Source: Sphingobium sp. SYK-6 (GTDB lineage Bacteria > Pseudomonadota > Alphaproteobacteria > Sphingomonadales > Sphingomonadaceae). Taken from it: DNA of 64,000 bases. The notes under the pieces were generated by a model. It was not told the origin of the DNA. It worked only from the letters and a program-made list of their open reading frames with translations, and made no database searches. Where the stretch lies: assembly GCF_000283515.1 (NCBI RefSeq), contig NC_015976.1:1612001-1676000 (forward strand), in the 5' to 3' direction. Below, in pieces: positions 1-13,750 of the stretch. The position numbers were made by a program, and so were the translations under genes. How positions within the stretch are numbered: the stretch's first letter is position 1; each line of letters opens with the position of its first letter.

Positions 1-10
1 ATGCCGCTCC

Positions 11-718
11 TCATTCCTCGCTGAAACGATATCCGGCGCCATATAATGTGTCGATCGCGTTGAAATCCGGCGCGACGTCCCGGAACTTCCGGCGCAACCG
101 CTTGATGTGACTGTCGATCGTGCGGTCGTCGACATAGATATCGTCCTGATAGGCGGCATCCATGAGCTGGTTGCGCGTCTTGACGATGCCGGGCCGCAGG
201 GCCAGCGCCTCCAGGATCATGAACTCCGTGACTGTGAGCGACACATCCGTTCCGTCCCATTGCACGCGATGCCGCGCCGGATCCATCGTCAGGCGGCCGC
301 GCCGGATCGTCTCGGCTGTTCCTTCCGTCGGCGCCTCGTCGTTCGTGTGGGTGAGCGCGGCGCGGCGGAGCAGGGCGCGGATGCGCGCGATGAGCAGCCG
401 CTGGGAAAAGGGTTTCGCGATATAGTCGTCCGCGCCCATGGCGAGGCCGAGCGCTTCGTCCAGCTCGTCGCTCTTCGACGTCAGGAAGATGAAAGGCAGG
501 CTGCTCCTCTCGCGCAGGCGCCGCAGCAATTCGATGCCATCCAGGTTCGGCATCTTGATGTCGCAGACGACGAGATCGGGAGGATTTTCCGTGATCGCCT
601 TCAGGGCTGCCTGCCCGTCGGGATAAAGCCGCGTCAGGAACCCCTCAGCGATCAGGGCGATGCTGAGCGAGGAGAGAATGTTGCGGTCGTCGTCGACCAG
701 GGCGATCGAAGCGCTCAT
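11..718 (-). CDS. chvI: ChvI-type two-component response regulator
   Basis: OmpR-family response regulator of 235 residues. The N-terminal receiver has the acidic pocket D9-D11, phospho-acceptor D53 in [12 protein letters not shown]80 and K102. A winged-helix DNA-binding domain follows from about residue 140 and ends in a typical TLYGAGYRF hairpin. Length and motifs fit ChvI, the partner of the sensor ChvG, which would be expected just left of the window because the gene stops 10 bases from the edge. It is divergent from pckA; chvI is also next to pckA in rhizobia, which supports the assignment. In relatives the system senses envelope or acid stress and central carbon state; that role is inferred here. 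Confidence 0.85.
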   Translation of the reverse strand: MSASIALVDDDRNILSSLSIALIAEGFLTRLYPDGQAALKAITENPPDLVVCDIKMPNLDGIELLRRLRERSSLPFIFLTSKSDELDEALGLAMGADDYIAKPFSQRLLIARIRALLRRAALTHTNDEAPTEGTAETIRRGRLTMDPARHRVQWDGTDVSLTVTEFMILEALALRPGIVKTRNQLMDAAYQDDIYVDDRTIDSHIKRLRRKFRDVAPDFNAIDTLYGAGYRFSEE

Positions 719-882
719 CGAGCCTTGCGCGGTGCCATGTCATTGCGTGAACGACCCGATTAGACCAAGCGCCTTTCCAGCGCAACTCGGGGGCAAATCG
801 TTACGGCAAGACGACCGGGTGCTCACGCGCGATGAGCCGCGCGCCCGTGTCCCGTTCCGTGGCAGTGCACAATGCATGTTGT

Positions 883-911
883 TTGACGCTGACAGGTCAA
901 TTGCTTATGCG
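883..911 (+). promoter_or_regulatory. candidate pckA promoter
   Basis: TTGACG (883-888) and TATGCG (906-911) are separated by 17 bases and lie about 85 bases before the pckA start. An inverted pair CACAATG (868-874) and CATTGTG (930-936) flanks it, a possible regulator site. Assigned by eye only. Confidence 0.4.
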
Positions 912-995
912 CAGATGACAAGTGCAATTCATTGTGACCATTGGTCCTGCGCGCCGTCAGACCGGCAGCGCAGGACAGTGAACCAGGAGACAGGT

Positions 996-2591
996 GTGCA
1001 GGCCAAATCTTCCTTCGACTTGAGCGAACAGGGCATTTCGACATCGGCTGCCGTTCATTGGAATCTTCTTACGGCGCCTCTCGTCGAGCACGCGGTTCGG
1101 AACGGGGAAGGCCATCTTTCCAAGGACGGGCCGCTCGTGGTTGCCACCGGCAAGCACACCGGCCGCAGCGCCAAGGACAAGTTCATCGTTCGCGATGCGA
1201 CGACGGAAGACACCATCGGCTGGGGCAATGTGAACGTCCCGATGGAGCCTGCCCATTTCGAGGCTCTGAAAGCCGATTTCCTGGCGGCCCTGAACGAGAA
1301 GCCGCAGCTCTATGTCGCCGACCTGTACGGCGGCTCCCAGCCCGAGCATCGCGTCAACGTGCGCGTCATCAATGAGCTGGCCTGGCACAATCTCTTCATC
1401 CGGACCTTGCTGGTGCGCCCCGAGCCGTCGGAATTGGCGGACTTCGCCCCGGAATACACGATCATCGACCTGCCCAGCTTCCGGGCCGATCCGGCACGGC
1501 ACGGCTCCCGCAGCGAGACGATCATCGCCGTCAACTTCACCGAGAAGCTCATTCTCATCGGTGGTACGGCCTATGCCGGCGAGATGAAGAAGTCGGTCTT
1601 CTCGATCCTCAATTATCTGCTGCCCGCCAAGGGCATCATGCCGATGCACTGCTCGGCCAACATCGGCCCGGACGGGGACACGGCCGTGTTCTTCGGCCTG
1701 TCCGGCACGGGCAAGACCACGCTCTCGGCAGACAAGAGCCGCACGCTCATCGGCGATGACGAGCATGGCTGGTCGGACACGGCCGTCTTCAACTTCGAGG
1801 GCGGCTGCTATGCCAAGATGATCCGCCTGTCCGCCGAGGCGGAACCGGAGATCCACGCCACCACCAAGCGTTTCGGCACGGTGCTGGAGAATGTGGTGAT
1901 CGACCCGCACACCCGCGAGATCGACCTCGACGATGACAGCCTGGCCGAAAACAGCCGCGGCTCCTACCCGATCCATTTCATTCCGAATGCGTCGAAGGAC
2001 AATCTGGGGCCCGTGCCGCAGAACATCATCTTCCTCACGGCCGACGCATATGGCGTGCTTCCCCCGATCTCGCGCCTGACGCCCGATCAGGCCATGTATC
2101 ACTTCCTCTCCGGCTACACCGCGCGCGTCGCGGGCACCGAGATTGGCGTGACCGAGCCGAGCGCGACCTTCTCGACCTGCTTCGGCGCGCCCTTCATGCC
2201 CCGCAAGCCGAGCGTCTACGGCAATCTCCTCAAGGAGCGGATCGCCAAGGGTGGCGTCAAGTGCTGGCTGGTGAACACCGGCTGGACGGGAGGCAAATAT
2301 GGCGTCGGCTCGCGCATGCCGATCAAGGTGACGCGCGCTCTGCTGAATGCCGCGCTCGATGGCAGCCTCAATGATGCGGAATTCCGGATCGATCCGAACT
2401 TCGGCTTCGAGGTGCCGGTCGCCGTGGCAGGCGTGGACAGCACGATCCTCGATCCGCGCGCGACCTGGACCGACAAGGCGGCCTATGACGAGACGGCGCG
2501 CAAGCTCGTCCAGCAGTTCGTCGAGAACTTCGCGCAGTTCGAGAAGGACGTGGATGCTTCCGTGCGCGACGTCATGACGGTCGCTGCCTAA
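996..2591 (+). CDS. pckA: phosphoenolpyruvate carboxykinase (ATP)
   Basis: Cytoplasmic enzyme that converts oxaloacetate and ATP to phosphoenolpyruvate, CO2 and ADP, the first committed step of gluconeogenesis. The frame is open from 660, but a GTG at 996 preceded by AGGAG at 985-989 gives 531 residues, the usual family length, so I chose that start. Visible signatures are the kinase P-loop [11 protein letters not shown] (residues 234-244), the metal/oxaloacetate region IGDDEHGW (252-259) and [13 protein letters not shown] near the N terminus. It is transcribed away from chvI with a 277-base spacer and is followed by a strong terminator hairpin, so it is probably monocistronic. Expected in an organism growing on organic acids or aromatics. 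Confidence 0.95.
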   Translation: MQAKSSFDLSEQGISTSAAVHWNLLTAPLVEHAVRNGEGHLSKDGPLVVATGKHTGRSAKDKFIVRDATTEDTIGWGNVNVPMEPAHFEALKADFLAALNEKPQLYVADLYGGSQPEHRVNVRVINELAWHNLFIRTLLVRPEPSELADFAPEYTIIDLPSFRADPARHGSRSETIIAVNFTEKLILIGGTAYAGEMKKSVFSILNYLLPAKGIMPMHCSANIGPDGDTAVFFGLSGTGKTTLSADKSRTLIGDDEHGWSDTAVFNFEGGCYAKMIRLSAEAEPEIHATTKRFGTVLENVVIDPHTREIDLDDDSLAENSRGSYPIHFIPNASKDNLGPVPQNIIFLTADAYGVLPPISRLTPDQAMYHFLSGYTARVAGTEIGVTEPSATFSTCFGAPFMPRKPSVYGNLLKERIAKGGVKCWLVNTGWTGGKYGVGSRMPIKVTRALLNAALDGSLNDAEFRIDPNFGFEVPVAVAGVDSTILDPRATWTDKAAYDETARKLVQQFVENFAQFEKDVDASVRDVMTVAA

Positions 2592-2638
2592 GCAGGGACC
2601 GACAGCGCGCGCTGCGTGCTGATCGGGTTTGATTGTTG

Positions 2639-2679
2639 AACGCCGGCCATTCGATCGCGAATGGCCGGCGTTTGCTTTT
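2639..2679 (+). terminator. rho-independent terminator after pckA
   Basis: A perfect 15-bp stem (2639-2653 pairs with 2658-2672) with an ATCG loop, followed by a T-rich run (TTTGCTTTT). It lies about 50 bases past the pckA stop. Confidence 0.85.
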
Positions 2680-2769
2680 CCGGTCCTGGAGAACCCAGCT
2701 TCCCACTCTTCCCTGCGGGGGCGGGGAAGGGGTGCCAGCGCGAAAGTTTTTGCCTGACCTTGAGGCGGC

Positions 2770-3261
2770 TCAGGTCTGTCCCGGGGGAAGAGAGGCGATC
2801 CCCGGCATCTCCGGCACCGGCTCGACGGTCAGGATCGATCCCGAGACGCCAGTAATCCGCACATAGCTTCCCGTGGATGCGTCCGGCCCGGAGACGGGCC
2901 AGCTGCCGTCATCGACCCGTACCCGTCCTTCGCCATGGCTGATCGCCTGCGTCACCACGACCGTCCGCCCGATCAGCCGCGCCGTGCGGTCATTGAGGAG
3001 CGGGTCTTCCGGCTCGACGGGACGGGCAAGATACCAGAGCCGGCCTCCGCTGATTGACAGGGCGCTGAAGATGGCAAAGGCCAGCCACTGGAAAGGCTCG
3101 CCGATCGGCAGAAGCAGCACGGCCCCGGCGGTCAGCGCGGCGGCAAGGGACACCCAGATCAGGAACACGCCGGGCGCGAGGAGCTCGGCCGCGGCGAGGA
3201 TGATCGCCAATATGCCCCAGAAGATCGATGGATGGATATCCCCGAAGAGGCCGCCGATCAT
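2770..3261 (-). CDS. NfeD-like membrane protein
   Basis: Protein of 163 residues. Hydrophobic helices occupy about residues 12-75 ([19 protein letters not shown] and following), then a soluble beta-rich OB-fold tail ([17 protein letters not shown] to ILTVEPV). This is the short NfeD architecture. Its start overlaps the stop of the upstream SPFH gene by four bases (ATGA), so the two are translationally coupled. NfeD/SPFH pairs form membrane-microdomain complexes linked to membrane-protein quality control; the exact role here is inferred from the family. Confidence 0.85.
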   Translation of the reverse strand: MIGGLFGDIHPSIFWGILAIILAAAELLAPGVFLIWVSLAAALTAGAVLLLPIGEPFQWLAFAIFSALSISGGRLWYLARPVEPEDPLLNDRTARLIGRTVVVTQAISHGEGRVRVDDGSWPVSGPDASTGSYVRITGVSGSILTVEPVPEMPGIASLPPGQT

Positions 3262-4226
3262 GGCGTTCGCGTCCGGGGCACGCCCGCCGGCGGACGCTCG
3301 GCCCTGGCGGGCTCATCGGTCCCGAGCGCTTCCCGGGCAAGCTGGCCGATGCCGCCCAATGTGCCGATGAGCTGCGTCGCCTCGACGGGAAACAGGATGG
3401 TCTTGGCATTGCTGGACGTGGCGAACTTCTCCACTGCCTCGACATATTTCTGCGCGATGAAATAATTGATCGCCTGTGCGTTCCCGCCGGCGATGGCGTC
3501 GCTCACCATCTGGGTCGCCTTCGCTTCCGCCTGAGCCTCGCGCTCGCGGGCTTCGGCATCGCGAAATGCTGCTTCGCGCCGGCCCTCGGCCTCGAGGATG
3601 CGGGATTGCTTCGCGCCTTCCGCGCGCAGTACTTCCGAGCTCTTGAGGCCCTCCGCTTCAAGGATGTTTGCGCGCTTCTCGCGCTCCGCCTTCATCTGCC
3701 GCGCCATCGCGTTCACGATGTCCTGTGGCGGACGGATGTCCTTGATCTCGACGCGCGTGATCTTCACGCCCCAGGCGTTGGTCGCGTGATCGACGACGCT
3801 GAGCAGGCGGGCGTTGATCTCGTCGCGCTTGGAAAGTGTCTCGTCCAGATCCATCGAGCCCATCACGGTGCGCAGGTTGGTGGTCGAGAGCTGGAGCAGC
3901 GCGACGCTGAGATTGCTTACCTCATAAGCCGCCTTGGCTGCGTCCAGCACCTGGAAGAAGACCACGGCATCGACCGACACCATCGCGTTGTCGCGCGTGA
4001 TGATCTCCTGCGAGGGAACGTCGATCACCTGCTCCATCATGTTGATGCGGCGGCCCACCCGGTAGAAGAAGGCAGGATAGAGATTGAAGCCGGGAGAAGC
4101 GACCTCGGTGAACTTCCCGAACCGCTCGATGGTATAGCGATGGCCCTGCCGGACGATCTTCACGCTGGCGGCCAGATAGAAGATCACCAGAAAGGCGATG
4201 AAGAGAGTGAATGTGATCAAGTCCAT
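3258..4226 (-). CDS. SPFH/stomatin-like band-7 membrane protein (QmcA type)
   Basis: Protein of 322 residues: one N-terminal membrane anchor ([21 protein letters not shown]), an SPFH/band-7 domain from about 25 to 200 with the family stretch [19 protein letters not shown], then a charged Ala/Glu-rich coiled coil (about 195-260) that would mediate oligomerisation, and a Pro-rich tail. It forms a two-gene operon with the NfeD gene. It is probably the scaffold of a membrane microdomain, with NfeD as partner. Divergent from the CitE-like gene with a 93-base spacer. Confidence 0.88.
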   Translation of the reverse strand: MDLITFTLFIAFLVIFYLAASVKIVRQGHRYTIERFGKFTEVASPGFNLYPAFFYRVGRRINMMEQVIDVPSQEIITRDNAMVSVDAVVFFQVLDAAKAAYEVSNLSVALLQLSTTNLRTVMGSMDLDETLSKRDEINARLLSVVDHATNAWGVKITRVEIKDIRPPQDIVNAMARQMKAEREKRANILEAEGLKSSEVLRAEGAKQSRILEAEGRREAAFRDAEAREREAQAEAKATQMVSDAIAGGNAQAINYFIAQKYVEAVEKFATSSNAKTILFPVEATQLIGTLGGIGQLAREALGTDEPARAERPPAGVPRTRTP

Positions 4227-4319
4227 GGCGATGGCCTCCTGCTCCTGGCCTCGCTACTATGTAGCGCCGCGCTTCCTGCGGGAAGCGGAATCGGATTGAA
4301 CGAGGGAGAAAGCATCAGG

Positions 4320-5165
4320 ATGAACGCCGCCAGGGATCCGTCAGCCACCATGCCGTTGAGGCTCGTTCGCACGCTGCTTTTCGTGCCTGCCTCCCGGCCG
4401 CGCGCCATCGAAAAGGCGCGTTCGCTCGATTGCGATTTCATCATCCTGGATCTTGAGGACTCGGTCCTTCCCGAGGACCGCGATCAGGCACGGCAAAATG
4501 CGGTCAATGCGGTCAAGGCCGGTTTCGACGGGCGGCCATGCGCGATCCGCATCAATGCCGAGGGGCGGAGCGACCACGGGCTGGACATGGTGGCGGTTCG
4601 CGCCGCGATGCCGCCTTATGTGATCGTGCCCAAGGTCATCGAGGCGCGGCAGGCGCATGACGTTCATCTGGTCACGCAGCGGCAGATCATCGCGATGATC
4701 GAGTCGCCGGTGGGCCTCGTCAATGCGCAGCGGATCGCGCGGGAGCCCGGTGTCGTGGCGTTGCTTGCCGGCACCAATGACATGCGGCGGGGGCTGGGCG
4801 TACCGCCCGATGCGCCGCGCAGCGCCATTTCGCTCGCTCTCCAGTCGATCGTGCTGGCAGCCCGCGCGGCTGGCGTCGCGGCCTTCGACGGTGTCTACAA
4901 CAATCTGGAAGACCCCGAAGGGCTGGCTCAGGAATGCGAGGAGGGGCGGTACATCGGCTTCGACGGGAAGTCGATCATCCATCCAAGCCATATCGCCATC
5001 GCGAATGGCAGCTTCTCGCCCAGCGGCCCAGCCGTGGAGCAGGCGAAAGCGATCATCGAAGCCTTTACCGGCGGTGCCCAGCGCTATGACGGCCGCATGA
5101 TCGAATCCATGCACGTGGCGGAAGCAAAAGCGATCCTCGAGCGGGCAGAACGCCTGCGCGGCTGA
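4320..5165 (+). CDS. CitE-like CoA-ester lyase (HpcH/HpaI family)
   Basis: TIM-barrel protein of 281 residues of the citrate lyase beta-subunit/malyl-CoA lyase family. Visible are the early strand RTLLFVPASRP, the acidic LDLEDSV motif that binds metal, IRINAEG, the MIESPVGLVNA strand with the catalytic glutamate, and GFDGKSIIHPSHI near the C terminus. Start ATG at 4320 follows GAGGGAG; ATG at 4350 is an alternative. Family members cleave or hydrolyse malyl-CoA, citramalyl-CoA or related CoA esters; no CitD or CitF neighbours exist, so it is not a citrate lyase subunit. Substrate unresolved. Confidence 0.82.
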   Translation: MNAARDPSATMPLRLVRTLLFVPASRPRAIEKARSLDCDFIILDLEDSVLPEDRDQARQNAVNAVKAGFDGRPCAIRINAEGRSDHGLDMVAVRAAMPPYVIVPKVIEARQAHDVHLVTQRQIIAMIESPVGLVNAQRIAREPGVVALLAGTNDMRRGLGVPPDAPRSAISLALQSIVLAARAAGVAAFDGVYNNLEDPEGLAQECEEGRYIGFDGKSIIHPSHIAIANGSFSPSGPAVEQAKAIIEAFTGGAQRYDGRMIESMHVAEAKAILERAERLRG

Positions 5166-5225
5166 TGCGCCGGCACCGGTGACGCCTGCAACGCGCGGCG
5201 TTCGGCCGAAATCGCGGAAATCGGG

Positions 5226-5262
5226 TGGCGCGCCGTGCCGGTTGAACCGGGCCTGCGCGCCA
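5226..5262. terminator. hairpin between convergent genes
   Basis: Two-part inverted repeat: outer TGGCGCGC (5226-5233) with GCGCGCCA (5255-5262), inner CCGGTT/AACCGG (5238-5250). It lies between the convergent stops of the CitE-like and M28 peptidase genes. No clear T-run on either side, so its terminator activity is only inferred. Confidence 0.4.
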
Positions 5263-5267
5263 CGGCT

Positions 5268-8553
<3,286 letters not shown>

Positions 8554-8598
8554 TCCCGCTCGCGGCTTGAACAGCACTGGGACCACGGGGATGGGCCA

Positions 8599-9783
8599 GT
8601 GACGCCCGCTGCACGCGCACAGGCCGCGATCGAGCTGCTCGATCTCGTGATCGCCGCTGCCCGTGACGATGGTGCTGCCGCGGATACGCTCGTGGCGCGC
8701 TATTTCCGGGAGCGGCGCTATGCCGGTGCGAAGGATCGGCGCGCCGTTCGGGACCTGGTCTATCGGGCGGTCCGGGCCTGTGGCGACCGTCCGGAGAACG
8801 GGCGAGCAGCATTGCTTGCGGTCGCGCGGCAGGATCCCGACGTGGCAGCATGGTTCGACGGATCGATGCATGGCCCGGCACCGATCGGGGCGGCCGAACT
8901 TGCGGCAAGTCCTTCGCGCCTGCCCGGCTGGGTACTGCCCGAGCTTTCGCCGCTGGTTGATGCCGCAGAGCAAGAGGCCCTGCTGGATCGCGCGCCGCTG
9001 CACTTGCGGGTCAACAGTCTCAAGTCGACTGCGGAAGAGCTGTTGCGCCACTGGCCGGAAGCGGTTCCCATCCCGGGCACGACACATGGCATCGAGTTGC
9101 CAGCCGGCAAGGACGTGGAGCGCGATCCCGCCATGGCGCAGGGGTGGGTCGAGGTCCAGGATGCCGGCAGCCAGATCATCGCGAGCGCATGCGGCGCGAA
9201 AGCAGGCATGACCGTGCTCGACCTGTGCGCGGGCGCGGGAGGAAAGACGCTGGCGCTGGCGGCGGACATGGGCGGCGAGGGGCGGCTGATCGCGGCGGAC
9301 AGCGTGCGCGACCGTCTGGCGCGTCTCGCGCCACGGGCCGCGCGGGCTGGCGCCGCGAACATGATCGAGACGCTGCTGCTCGATCCGGGCCGCGAGGAAG
9401 CCGCGCTCGCGTCTCTGGAAGGGAGATGCGATGTCGTCCTCATCGATGCGCCGTGCAGTGGCGCGGGCACCTGGCGGCGCAATCCGGAAGCGCGCTGGCG
9501 ACTGACGCCCGAGAGAGTGGCCAGGATCAATGCGTTGCAAGCGAGACTGCTGCGGGTGGCGGCGCCGCTGGTCCGGCCCGGAGGACGGCTCGTCTATGCC
9601 GTCTGTTCGCTGCTGGAACGCGAAGGGCGCGAGATAATTCAGGATTTTGTCAGCTTTGATCCGCTATGGCGTCCGGTGCCATGGAACGGTCGAGGCCGGC
9701 CCTGGGGCGACGGCACCTTGCTGACTCCCCATCATGACGGGACAGACGGCTTTTTCTTCGCCGTCCTCGAGAAACCATGCTAG
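8599..9783 (+). CDS. rsmB: RsmB/NOP2-family RNA (cytosine-5) methyltransferase
   Basis: Protein of 394 residues. An N-terminal NusB-like helical domain (about 1-130) precedes a class I SAM methyltransferase domain with motif I DLCAGAGGKT (208-217), motif IV IDAPCSGAGTWRR (Cys286) and motif VI VCSLLERE (Cys336, the nucleophile position). This pair of cysteines is diagnostic of m5C RNA methyltransferases, with 16S rRNA C967 as the usual RsmB target. Start is a GTG preceded by GGGGATGGG. It follows guaB. Confidence 0.88.
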   Translation: MTPAARAQAAIELLDLVIAAARDDGAAADTLVARYFRERRYAGAKDRRAVRDLVYRAVRACGDRPENGRAALLAVARQDPDVAAWFDGSMHGPAPIGAAELAASPSRLPGWVLPELSPLVDAAEQEALLDRAPLHLRVNSLKSTAEELLRHWPEAVPIPGTTHGIELPAGKDVERDPAMAQGWVEVQDAGSQIIASACGAKAGMTVLDLCAGAGGKTLALAADMGGEGRLIAADSVRDRLARLAPRAARAGAANMIETLLLDPGREEAALASLEGRCDVVLIDAPCSGAGTWRRNPEARWRLTPERVARINALQARLLRVAAPLVRPGGRLVYAVCSLLEREGREIIQDFVSFDPLWRPVPWNGRGRPWGDGTLLTPHHDGTDGFFFAVLEKPC

Positions 9784-9833
9784 CGTCAGGGTTTATGGCG
9801 TCAGTTGTACGCAGTTCGTTCTGGGAGACAGTC

Positions 9834-10361
9834 ATGCGGTTCACGCCCGCCTCCATCCTGCTGGCGAGTGCCCTTGCGCTGTCAGCGAGCAGCGGTATCG
9901 GTCAGCAATCATTGCGGCCATCCGCTGTCGCTGCTTCGAATCCCAAGGCGGCGCAATGGGTTGCCCAAGGACAGCAGGCGTTGACGAGCGGCCAGTATGA
10001 CCAGGCGCGCGATGCCTATGAGACGGCGCTTCTGCTAGCACCGCAGGATCCGGACATCTACCTCGCCCTGGGCAAGATCGCGCGGGCGCAGAAGATGCCC
10101 GGCAAGGCCATCCGCTATTTCAACCGTGTGCTCGACATGGATCCTTCCAACCAGACCGCGCTGCAGGGTGAAGGGCTGGCGATGATGGACAAGGGCGCCA
10201 CCGAGAGCGCGCGCGAAACGCTCGCGAAGCTGCGGACGATCTGCAAGGCGAATTGCGCGAGCGCCGAGCCGCTGGCTGCGGCCATCGCGTCCGGGGCACC
10301 GAAGGTGGCGGCGGCCGAGACCAAGGCAGTCGCGCCGCCCAAGATCGTCGAGCAGCAATAA
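9834..10361 (+). CDS. exported tetratricopeptide-repeat protein
   Basis: Protein of 175 residues with an N-terminal signal sequence (FTPASILLASALALSASSG) and TPR repeats between about 45 and 115 (AAQWVAQGQQALTSGQYDQA, then PQDPDIYLALGKIARA and AIRYFNRVLDMDPSNQTAL). Two cysteines (ICKANCA) could form a disulphide in the periplasm. ATG at 9834 is chosen because GGGAG lies 6 bases upstream; an earlier in-frame ATG overlaps the rsmB stop. TPRs mediate protein-protein contacts; the partner is unknown. Confidence 0.75.
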   Translation: MRFTPASILLASALALSASSGIGQQSLRPSAVAASNPKAAQWVAQGQQALTSGQYDQARDAYETALLLAPQDPDIYLALGKIARAQKMPGKAIRYFNRVLDMDPSNQTALQGEGLAMMDKGATESARETLAKLRTICKANCASAEPLAAAIASGAPKVAAAETKAVAPPKIVEQQ

Positions 10362-10382
10362 GGGGCTCTTGCCCCCTCCGCT

Positions 10383-11213
10383 TCAATCGGCGCTGCCAAG
10401 CCGCCGGGCAATCGCTACATAATCCTCGACACGCAGGGTTTCGGCACGCCGGCTCGCATCGATGCCGAGCGCGTCCAGCGTCTCCAGCGCACCGGGAATG
10501 CCCTTGATGCTCTGGCGCAGCATCTTGCGTCGCTGCCCGAAAGCCGCCGCCGTCAGGCGGCCGAGAGTGCGCACGTCGACGCCTTCCGGCGCCGTCCCCG
10601 GAACGACATGCACGACGGCGGACATCACTTTGGGCGGAGGCGTGAAAGCCGAGCGATGGACCTTCATCGCCAGCCGCACGGCGCAGCGCCATTGGGCGAG
10701 CACGGCGAGCCTCCCATAAGCGTCCTGCCCCGGACCGGCGACGATGCGCTCGGCAACCTCCGCCTGGAACATCAGGGTGGCCGATTTCCACCAGGGTGGC
10801 CACACCGCGCTTTCGAGCCAGCCGACAAGCAAAGCCGTGCCGACATTGTAAGGGAGGTTCGCCACGATATGGGCGGGCCCGCCGCACGCTTCGAGTGGAT
10901 CGACCCTGAGCGCATCGCCTTCGATCACCCTGAGCTTTCCGGGGAAGGCCGCGGCCAGTTCTTCAAGGGCGGGCAGGCAGCGCGCATCGCGTTCCACCGC
11001 GGTTACCTGCGCCCCCGCGCGCAGGAGGGCGCGCGTGAGGCCGCCCGGTCCCGGGCCGACCTCGAACACCCTTTCGCCGGCAAGCGAACCGGGGACGGCG
11101 GCAATCCGATCGAGCAATTGCTCATCGAGCAGGAAATTCTGGCCCAGTGCCTTGCTGGCCCGCAGGCCGTGACTGGCGATCACCTCGCGCAGAGGTGGCA
11201 GGACGGGCGTCAT
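10383..11213 (-). CDS. rsmA: 16S rRNA (adenine1518/1519-N6)-dimethyltransferase
   Basis: KsgA/RsmA of 276 residues, dimethylating two adenines near the 3' end of 16S rRNA during 30S maturation. Seen: the substrate-clamp motif LGQNFL (23-28), SAM-binding [10 protein letters not shown] (51-60) and catalytic NLPY (119-122), with a C-terminal helical domain. The ATG at 11213 overlaps the pdxA stop as ATGA; an upstream in-frame ATG at 11237 would lie deeper inside pdxA and is less likely. Last gene of the lptD-surA-pdxA-rsmA operon, an order conserved widely in proteobacteria. Confidence 0.93.
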   Translation of the reverse strand: MTPVLPPLREVIASHGLRASKALGQNFLLDEQLLDRIAAVPGSLAGERVFEVGPGPGGLTRALLRAGAQVTAVERDARCLPALEELAAAFPGKLRVIEGDALRVDPLEACGGPAHIVANLPYNVGTALLVGWLESAVWPPWWKSATLMFQAEVAERIVAGPGQDAYGRLAVLAQWRCAVRLAMKVHRSAFTPPPKVMSAVVHVVPGTAPEGVDVRTLGRLTAAAFGQRRKMLRQSIKGIPGALETLDALGIDASRRAETLRVEDYVAIARRLGSAD

Positions 11214-12217
11214 GCAGGCTGGCCGGTCTCGTTCCATGCCCGACGGAAGAGCTCGGCATCCCGCGCCATGCGGATGGCCGCGATCATGGCGCCTGGATGG
11301 GCCTGGCCGGATCCCGCGAGCGCGAAGGCAGTGCCGTGATCGGGTGAGGTTCTCACGATGGGCAGGCCGAGCGTCATGTTCACGCCGTCGTCGAAATGGA
11401 GCGCCTTGATGGGGATCAGGGCCTGATCGTGATAGCAGCAGAGCGCGGCATCATATTCGCGGCGGGCGCGCGCGCTGAACATGGCGTCCGCGGCGTGCGG
11501 CCCGGTGATGTCCACGCCCTCGCTGCGAAGCTGCGCCAGCGCCGGTTCGATGATGGTCCGCTCCTCATCGCCCAGCAATCCGCCCTCTCCGGCATGAGGA
11601 TTGAGGCCCGCCATGGCGAGTCGCGGCTTCTCGATGCCGAACAGGCGCCGCAGGCCGCGAACCGTCGCCAGAGCACGGCTGCGGATCAGGGAGGAGGTCA
11701 GGGCCTGGGGGACTGCCGCATAGGGCATATGGATCGTGATCGGCACGACGCGGAGCGTGGGCCCCGCCAGCATCATCACGATATTCTCGCGTCCCACGCC
11801 GCAGCGCTCGGCGACGAATTCCGTCTGTCCCGGATGGGTGAAACCGACCTGTGCGAGCTGGGCCTTGGAGACCGGCGCGGTGACGAGCGCACTGGCGCTT
11901 TCCGAACGGGCAAGGCCGGTGGCGGCCTCCAGCGACTGGAATGCGCAGCGGGCGCCGTCCAGAGTGGGAGACCCCGGCACGATCTCGCCGGCATCGGCCA
12001 CCTGCAGGCACGGCAGGGCCTCGCTGAACACCTTCTCGGCATCCGCCGGATCGTGGATCTGCTGAACCGGCCCGTCCCAGACGGCACGGACCGCCGCGGC
12101 ATCTCCCACGACGAAGAAGCAGGGCAGATCTTCAGCCTCCCGGGCCTCCCAGGATTTGGCAATGACCTCGGGACCAATCCCCGCCGGGTCTCCAAGTGAA
12201 ATGGCAACAGGACGCAT
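11210..12217 (-). CDS. pdxA: 4-hydroxythreonine-4-phosphate dehydrogenase
   Basis: NAD-dependent enzyme of pyridoxal 5'-phosphate synthesis, 335 residues. Family landmarks are the start [15 protein letters not shown], a metal-ligand region [14 protein letters not shown], the [10 protein letters not shown] stretch, and [12 protein letters not shown] with the second metal-binding histidine, then [24 protein letters not shown]. The presence of the metal-site histidines argues for an active enzyme. It sits between surA (37-base gap) and rsmA (4-base overlap) in the envelope/ribosome operon. Confidence 0.95.
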   Translation of the reverse strand: MRPVAISLGDPAGIGPEVIAKSWEAREAEDLPCFFVVGDAAAVRAVWDGPVQQIHDPADAEKVFSEALPCLQVADAGEIVPGSPTLDGARCAFQSLEAATGLARSESASALVTAPVSKAQLAQVGFTHPGQTEFVAERCGVGRENIVMMLAGPTLRVVPITIHMPYAAVPQALTSSLIRSRALATVRGLRRLFGIEKPRLAMAGLNPHAGEGGLLGDEERTIIEPALAQLRSEGVDITGPHAADAMFSARARREYDAALCCYHDQALIPIKALHFDDGVNMTLGLPIVRTSPDHGTAFALAGSGQAHPGAMIAAIRMARDAELFRRAWNETGQPA

Positions 12218-12254
12218 CGATGGGACAGCCCCCGGGGGCCAGGTCTGGATCAGC

Positions 12255-13628
12255 TCAGTTATAGTCGATCACCGCATCGCGACGCAGGTCGCGCAGATAG
12301 GTGCGGGCTCTCTTGTTGACCCGATCTTCTTCCATCTGGGACATGATCTGATCGAACGAAGGTGATCCCGCGTCTTCCGGATCGTCGCGGCCACACAGGA
12401 TGAGCGCGCGCACGCCCTCGGTCGCCGAGCCGAAGGGCGGCGTGGCTTCCCCGACCTGCATGGCGAGCAGGACGGACTGGAGCTGCGGCGGCAGGTTGCG
12501 CGCGACGATGTCATTCTCGACCACGGTCGCGCCCAGCCCCTGGGCGAGCTCGGACACCGCGCCGCATCCCTGCAGCTTGCTCAGGGCGTCGCCGAAGGCA
12601 TTGGCTTTCTGCTGGGCCTGCGCTGGTGTCGTCCCCGCTGGGAAGTCGATGGCGAGCTGCTTCAGGCTGAGCACAGCGTCGCGCGGATCGGCCGTCAGCA
12701 CCTGGCGCTTGTCGACGAGGTAGAGGATCGAGAAGCCGCCCGGGATAGGGATGGGGCCCACGACCTGCCCGACCTCGAGCTGCTGCACGGCGCTCGCCAG
12801 CGCGTCGGGCAACTGGGCGGGACGCACCCACCCCAGATCGCCACCGACGGCCGCGGTCGATGCCTCGGAATACTGGCGGGCATAGGCCTGGAAGGACCCG
12901 CCCTTGCGGATCTGCTCCATGATCTGCTCGCCGTTCGCCTGCACTTGCTGCGTCGTTTCGGGCGTCGCGGAAAGGTAGATTTCCCCGACGTGGAATTCAT
13001 CCTTGCCCTTGGACGCTTTCAGCCGGTCCACGATGGCGGTGACCTCGTCCTCCGAGACGTTCACGAAGGGCTGGACTTCCCGACGCAACAGGCGGTTCCA
13101 GGCGACTTCGCCCTCGATCTGGCGCTTGATGCTCCGCTCCGACGAGCCATGCTCGCCGAGATATTTGGCGAACCCTTCGGGCGAATAGCGGAAATTGGCC
13201 GCGACCCGCGCGAAATTCTCGTCCAGCTCGGCCTTGGGGACACGAATGTCCTTTGCCGCTGCTTCCTGGATCTGGAGGGTCTCGTCGATGAGGTTGCGCA
13301 GCACCTGCAGGCGCAGGCGGTCGGTTTCCTCCGCGCTCACCTTGCCGCCATTGGCAAGCACGACGAGCGCAAGGCGCTGTTCGATATCCGTCTCGGTGAT
13401 GACTTCGCCGTTCACCAGCGCCGTCGCCTTGCGCACATTGGGATCGCGCTTGCCGAACATCGTCACATCGGCGGGAATGTCGAGCGCCGTGGACGGCGCG
13501 TTCAGGTCGTCGCCGCCGACCGTCTGCGACGGCGCCGCCTGGACGATCAGGCATGTCGCAACGCTCGCAATCACCGCTCTGGCGATACCGGAAGGCATCC
13601 TCTTAACCTTGATCAAAATGCTCTCCAT
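12255..13628 (-). CDS. surA: periplasmic peptidyl-prolyl isomerase/chaperone SurA
   Basis: Protein of 457 residues from the first ATG. It has a signal peptide (ARAVIASVATCLIVQAAPSQ), an N-terminal SurA chaperone domain (about 65-190, starting VNGEVITETDIEQR) and a single parvulin rotamase domain (about 205-310, with GGDLGWVRPAQLP). It escorts outer-membrane proteins such as LptD to the BAM complex. A second in-frame ATG at 13598 would shorten the N-region by ten residues and is equally plausible; neither has a perfect ribosome site. Immediately downstream of lptD, the usual proteobacterial order. Confidence 0.9.
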   Translation of the reverse strand: MESILIKVKRMPSGIARAVIASVATCLIVQAAPSQTVGGDDLNAPSTALDIPADVTMFGKRDPNVRKATALVNGEVITETDIEQRLALVVLANGGKVSAEETDRLRLQVLRNLIDETLQIQEAAAKDIRVPKAELDENFARVAANFRYSPEGFAKYLGEHGSSERSIKRQIEGEVAWNRLLRREVQPFVNVSEDEVTAIVDRLKASKGKDEFHVGEIYLSATPETTQQVQANGEQIMEQIRKGGSFQAYARQYSEASTAAVGGDLGWVRPAQLPDALASAVQQLEVGQVVGPIPIPGGFSILYLVDKRQVLTADPRDAVLSLKQLAIDFPAGTTPAQAQQKANAFGDALSKLQGCGAVSELAQGLGATVVENDIVARNLPPQLQSVLLAMQVGEATPPFGSATEGVRALILCGRDDPEDAGSPSFDQIMSQMEEDRVNKRARTYLRDLRRDAVIDYN

Positions 13629-13750
13629 TCAGAAGCAGGCGATGGCCCGAAAACTGGCCCGCTTGCTCCGGCTGATGCCGCGATGCGGCTGAACCGGGGC
13701 TGAGCGATGACTGTGACCGTCGCAGCCAGATCCCCGGTGAAGGCTGTTCT

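Noticed and set aside
957..2102. A 381-codon minus-strand frame
   Set aside because: Antisense to pckA and without recognisable motifs; the plus-strand PEP carboxykinase is beyond doubt.
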